Shown: positions 59,424 through 64,000 of the stretch, piece after piece | Layout: every line of letters begins with the position of its first letter | How positions within the stretch are numbered: position 1 is the stretch's first letter | Assembly: GCF_022605165.1 (NCBI RefSeq) | Contig: NC_063069.1 | Location: forward strand, 1,364,001-1,428,000 | Length of the DNA stretch: 64,000 bases | Reading direction: 5' to 3' | Origin: Purpureocillium takamizusanense | Taxonomy: Eukaryota > Ascomycota > Sordariomycetes > Hypocreales > Ophiocordycipitaceae | The notes under the pieces: model-generated | What the model was told of the DNA's origin: nothing | Seen by the model: the letters and a program-made list of their open reading frames with translations, nothing else | The model's database searches: none | Position numbers and translations under genes: made by a program

Positions 59424-61819
59424 TCATGGCAGAGCAAAGTCCGCCAGCGCCTTCTCCTTGTTCTGCTCCACTGCCCTGATAAATGTCGGGTACGGCGTCA
59501 GCGTCCCCAGCGCCCGCCGCATGTGCGCATCGACAATCTGCAGTCCGTACACGTAGCTGGCGTTGACCCAGCCGAACCTGTCGTCTCGTCAGCCATCCAG
59601 TCACCATCAAACACACAAACACAGCACCGTCGCCATCCATCACTCACCCTTCCTTAGCCACGCCCTTAAAGTCGAGGCCCTGGTTTCCATACTCGGCGTC
59701 GACTCGGTGTGGGTCTACCGGCCGCGTCACGTCGTACTTTTCCACCACGACGCCGTTGAAGTCGACAAACGCCTTGGTGATCATGAAGAGCCACTTGTAA
59801 GCCAGCCTCTCCGCCTCCTCCGTAAAGCTGTACCGCAGCAGCCCCGTCCACGCCAGCATCTGCTGTGGCGCCCAGCCGTACGGAAAGTCCCATTGTCGGT
59901 TCGGACGCTCCAGCCCAATCTCGCCGCGCGACTTCTCTGTGCCAGCCAAGAGACCTCCAAACGCCTCGAACTTGGGCAGCCCTTTGCGGACCATTTCGGC
60001 GGCCTGCTTGGGCGAGGCGATGCCTGCCCACATGGCCCAGAATGTCGTCGCCGTTTCGTATGAGCATCGCTCCTGTTTGACGAAGTCGTAGTCAAAGAAC
60101 ATGCCCTCCTCTTCATCCCACATGAGCTTGTCCATCATCAGCTTGCGCCGCTTGGCGCGCCGGTCCCATGCCGCCGACGAAAGGACCTCGTCCGCCTGGT
60201 ACGGCGTGCCGGCGCAAAATTCAGACGGAACGACCAGCTTGTCGCCAAACACGCCACGGATCGTGCGAGCAATGTCGGTCTCGTACTTGAACAGAAGTGA
60301 GTTCAGGTCAATCGTCGCCAGGTTAGCGCAGATCCCCTCAAACCGATACGTCGTGTCATGTCCCGACTCGCGCACTGCCCGGTCGTGCATGAAGTACTCG
60401 TCGAGGGCCGGCTCCTTGACCTCGCCGTGGTTATAAGCCCGCATGAACTCGTTGAACTCCATCTTGTACTTCTTCACGTAAGGCTCGAGAATGTGCACAA
60501 AATGACCCGCTTCCGTCTCAGGAGGGACGCCCACGCCTTCAGGACAGTACCTCGAGAGCCCCGTGACCGGATCAAGCCGCGGGTCGCTGGTCCACACGCT
60601 GTGATACTCCTTGATGGCGGCCAAGATCGCCCGGCGCAGGAACTCCTTGGCGTCAGGTTCATGCTTGATCTTCTCGTATACGCGCAGCGCCATGTCCGTC
60701 AAGAATGGCGGCTGCGATCGACCGAGGTAGTACGACCTCGTGGCGTTGAGGATTTTGCCGTAGTGTTCGATGCAAAAGCAAAAGTTCAGAACCATGGCTT
60801 TGGCCAAATCCACCCTGTCGTTGACGAGCAAGCCCAGCGACTCCATGTAGCTGTCCCACCCGTACAACTCGTTGAAGCGCCCCCCTGGCACGACAAATGG
60901 CAGGCCCTTGAGCATAACGTTGTTGTGCTCGTCCTCGCTCTTCTCGACCGCCACGGCCAGCAAACCGGGCTTGTCGTTCATGTCCCGAATCACCTCGGCA
61001 GTGATGTTGGCTGGTAGGAGCTGGACATCCAGTCGAATCTCCGGGCGCTCCTTGGCCACCCTGGTGTAATACTCGAATTGCTCTGGGGCACCGACGGGCA
61101 CGTAAATGCGTGGCCGTGGGTCGTCGGTCCAGTCCTTGGGATCCCGGGCGGCGATCTCAATGGTCGATGCATCGATACGCCGCGTCAGGCCATCCCAAAA
61201 GTGGTCCCGAATCAGGCGCGACAGACGGTCCACCGGATTCTCGTTCAACCGGCCCTCGTCGAGGATAATCTGCTTGCGGCCATACTCCTTGGCCAGGGTC
61301 AATTCCTGAAGCAGGTTTGACAGCATGTACGTGCCTCGAACGTCGAATCGGTTGTGGCCGGCAGAGGCGGCTGTCCGCAGCGACAGGACCTTGGGGCCGT
61401 TGTCCTCGATTGTGATCTGCATGTTGTTGTCTGTGTCTTCTTGCTCGCGGAGACTGTTGAGGGTGGCGTCGACCTGAATGAGAAATCGCCGGCCGTGGGG
61501 AATGGTTGATTCGTCTGGGAGCAAACGTTTAGAAGTCATTGTACGAATGGTCGCGCACGATCTGGCTCACCATGGCTTCCGCGGCGGAAGGGCTCTCGCA
61601 GCCCAACTCGCTCAAATTGCTTCAAGATGCTGTTCTGCGCAGTCGGTCAGATGCTGCCCAGGGCTGCCGCAGACGTGTGTTGCTAACCTGCGAAAAGGTC
61701 CGGGTCCGGGCGCCGAAGCGGTTTGTATGGCGCTCCTCGGAGGCGTAGTAGGTTTTGGCATCGTCGAAGACACCAAAGTCGTCGGAACCACGCGCGCGGT
61801 GGTTCGACGTCGAGGCCAT
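59424..61819 (-). CDS. Neutral trehalase (GH37)
   Basis: Four exons, 61819-61688, 61634-61571, 61514-59648 and 59577-59424, give 738 aa. The N-terminal regulatory part carries [10 protein letters not shown] (36-44) and FRRGSHDE, with RRGS at 61-64 a consensus PKA site. A calcium-binding loop follows ([12 protein letters not shown], 92-103). The catalytic domain has both GH37 signatures, [20 protein letters not shown] and [15 protein letters not shown]. The last exon supplies [19 protein letters not shown]. Known reaction: cytosolic hydrolysis of trehalose to two glucose, switched on by PKA phosphorylation and 14-3-3 binding. Longer frames upstream of 61819 and across the first two introns are read-through. 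Six CCCCT/AGGGG words lie within 0.9 kb upstream. Confidence 0.96.
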
Positions 61820-64000
61820 GACACTAGGCGAGCCCGTTTCGCAGCAATTGACAGCGGCTGGTCTAGCTTGGAGGTGCTGTTGGTGGATGATTTAGGGGTC
61901 GAGGTTCGGGGAGCGCGGGAGGGCGGTGTCGTCTTCAAATGACGTGTGGCGAAGTGATCGTCCTACCCCATGCGTCGTGGGATCGGAAGGGATGACACGG
62001 ACGGGCCTGGCGGGCTGCGATCCGAGATGAGCTGGGGTCACGAGAACAGGACAGAAAACGGTCGGAGGCCAACAGGGACAAGACAAGATCTTCGTCTCGC
62101 TTGACGAGATGGGATGTTGATGGCGCGGGAATGGTACTCACTCGCCTTGCTTGTACTTGGGCAGCGAACGGCGAGGGGAGGTGCGGATGCGGTGCGCCGT
62201 CAGATTGTGCTGCGCCGTAAAAAGTACAGGACAGAGGTGTCGGTAAGACTGAGGAGTAGGTCATGTACCCGGTCGCACGAGGAGTGGAAAAGGCGAAGGT
62301 AGATGAGAGATGGGATGTCGTTGGTGGGCAATTACGTGAAACGGTTTGGTGGCAAGGAGGGCGAGTTTTCGTTGACTGGACTGGACCGCTTGCGTGCGTG
62401 CGTAGGTCTGTCTGCCGCCTGTCAGCGCGGGGCGTGTCTCGCAGGAGCTGGAGCTGCTGTGCCAGGTAAGGTCCAAAGGTTGCTGGCTGGCCTGGATGCC
62501 TGGCTGGCGCTGGCGGCAGCAATGGATTGGTGCGGGCAAGAGCTGCCCGGCCGGGGTGGGTAAGGTTCGAGATGGAGGCGGTGACGATAAGTCGCAGCGC
62601 CACGTACGGCGCGGCGGACCCCTGCCCCGTCAAGTCTGTTCCAGCACTGGACCAGACCCTTCCACCGGGCTCAAGACCAGGACCCCGAAACGCCCCTCCC
62701 CCTCCCCTGAGGCCAGCGGCGCAGAGGGATACCAAGGATGCCCCCAGTCGCACCCCCACCTGCCCTCTGGCCCGTGACCATCGAGCTCTGCTGGTGGCAC
62801 TGAGCCGACACTGGCAGAGGTCGTCATGGACTCACGATGCAAACTGGGGGGACGCAAGGCCCCACTGCCCTTTTTTCGGATCCCGCCGCCATGATCTCGG
62901 CTGAGATTCCGGAGATGAACTACTTCGTACCCTTGCAATATAAAAAGAAACTGCGCGCACTCCACACAACGTATGATAGATACTTCGTATGAATACCATT
63001 TTCCCCATGACTGTACGGGTCACGAAGGCAATTGTTTGGAGAGTACGCCGCACGATTTGCTTGTACGAAGTACATGTGCTCACTGCGCCTCCAGGGCGCA
63101 CCTCGTCCGTTAGGGTAGCGGCCACGTCAACGCTGCTGAGCAGCGCCCCGGAAACGTACGTCTCGCTTTCTTGAGCGATGGCATGGGGTGCTTCCCCTTG
63201 TGTTGAATGAAGCAACCCTGCCATTTGCGTTGGGCCGAACCTTGTTGACCCTGCGGAATGTCCAGTCATGACACAACGTACTGTGGTGCCGTAGTATGTA
63301 CGGAGTACCTGTGTTGAGCTAGCCCGTCCTTCAATGGCCGTTCTCCTGAGCACGGACCTGACGCAGCCACTACCACAGCGTCACATGAGCCTTTGATGTA
63401 TGGATCAAAAGCAAGATCGTGTTGCGCATCTCGTGTCTCCTTTCAATCTATATCCGGGGTATTATGCCGTAGTATTGTATGTACTACTGTAGTCGATCGC
63501 GCTTGAGTCGAAGGGTTTTGGAAGCGGTGATCATTGCGCGATGTGGCTGACGAAGGACGAAGTACCTACATACGAGACAAGGCACCGCAGCACAGCGAGG
63601 CGATGTCCATAGGTCAGGTACTAAGGCACTAGGTATGGCGGTTGCATTTCGTCCAGGAGCTTACATGGCAATTTTGCTGGCACCCATGGCTTCTTACATG
63701 CCACGGCACAATTGCTCGTGAGTGGCAGGCAACAAGACATCATGTTATTGAAGGCGGGCAGCGCATCCATGGCTCAGCCAAGAGGCAGGATATAGCAGGC
63801 CCCGTCGATAATCAATGCACGTGGGTGGCTCATGGCGCGATTTCAACCGTAAAATAGCCAAAGCCGTCTTCCTGACGCACCGCAAAGTGCGCCAATTGAA
63901 GTGGCCTCGACGAGATTAACAGACGGCAACGCTGCATCTCATTGAACATAAGTTGTTCCGGCGAATCACTGGAGCCAGCAAGATGATGTAGATCAACCGT
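61820..64000. other. Trehalase promoter and right edge; no gene recognised
   Basis: About 2.2 kb. A minus-strand open frame (61935-62759) starts at a non-ATG codon and is Pro/Ser-rich leader. CCCCT/AGGGG words occur at 61894, 62174, 62619, 62693, 62699 and 62704. Palindromic TACGAAGTA/TACGGAGTA words occur at 63063-63073 and 63298-63308. Confidence 0.55.
61894..62708. promoter_or_regulatory. STRE-like CCCCT/AGGGG words upstream of trehalase
   Basis: Six copies in ~0.8 kb, three of them within 16 bp (62693-62708). CCCCT is the stress response element bound by Msn2/4-type factors, which control trehalose genes in yeast. About three would be expected by chance, so only the tight triplet is suggestive. 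Confidence 0.3.

Noticed and set aside
61935..62759. Minus-strand frame of 274 codons upstream of neutral trehalase
   Set aside because: Non-ATG start, Pro/Ser/Thr-rich leader-like composition; treated as promoter and 5' leader.

Overview
The window is euchromatic nuclear DNA from a filamentous ascomycete, most likely a hypocrealean Sordariomycete. The evidence is short introns (mostly 50-120 nt) with GTRNGT-type donors, CTRAC-like branch points and YAG acceptors, a strong preference for C or G at third codon positions, and a protein set typical of that class. The genus cannot be fixed from the sequence. No bacterial, viral, plasmid, CRISPR or transposon content was recognised.

Layout, left to right. 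The left edge cuts a CDT1-like replication-licensing gene (minus, 1-765). About 10.5 kb follows with only one credible small ORF (minus, 4770-5003). Next are GCP3/Spc98 (minus, 11328-13992) divergent from SAGA subunit HFI1/ADA1 (plus, 14886-16383), a gene-poor 4 kb, the PKA regulatory subunit (plus, 20327-21536) convergent with splicing factor SPF27/Cwf7 (minus, 22018-22838), an STF2-like hydrophilin (minus, 25351-25988) and a 3.5 kb empty stretch. SPT6 (minus, 29538-33949) is divergent from a Nudix hydrolase (plus, 34776-35375). A Ste7/MST7-type MAPKK (plus, 37459-39154) converges on a HAD hydrolase (minus, 39674-40668), which is divergent from a large BRE4/FUSC-type membrane protein (plus, 42236-45656). 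That gene converges on DNA polymerase epsilon subunit DPB2 (minus, 46508-48900), which shares a 336-bp promoter with a G-rich putative mitochondrial protein (plus, 49237-50034). SNF1 kinase (plus, 51599-53971) converges on isocitrate lyase (minus, 54504-56992), and neutral trehalase (minus, 59424-61819) follows. The last 2.2 kb hold no recognisable gene.

Exon structures were derived by hand from frame continuity, splice consensus and family knowledge. All multi-exon models close with intact phase and one stop codon. Functionally the window mixes replication and cell-cycle genes (CDT1, DPB2, GCP3), transcription and splicing (HFI1, SPT6, SPF27) and nutrient or stress signalling with its targets (PKA-R, MAPKK, SNF1, ICL, neutral trehalase, STF2-like).

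The most interesting observations are clustered ACGCGT (MCB) boxes upstream of both replication genes, a start codon created by splicing in the STF2-like gene, a GC-AG intron in GCP3, a GAA/TTC triplet array with an exact 40-bp duplication inside an isocitrate lyase intron, frame-neutral 54-nt introns, and two uncharacterised small genes. I found no convincing novel multi-gene system; this is a housekeeping and signalling region with unusual gene-structure details.
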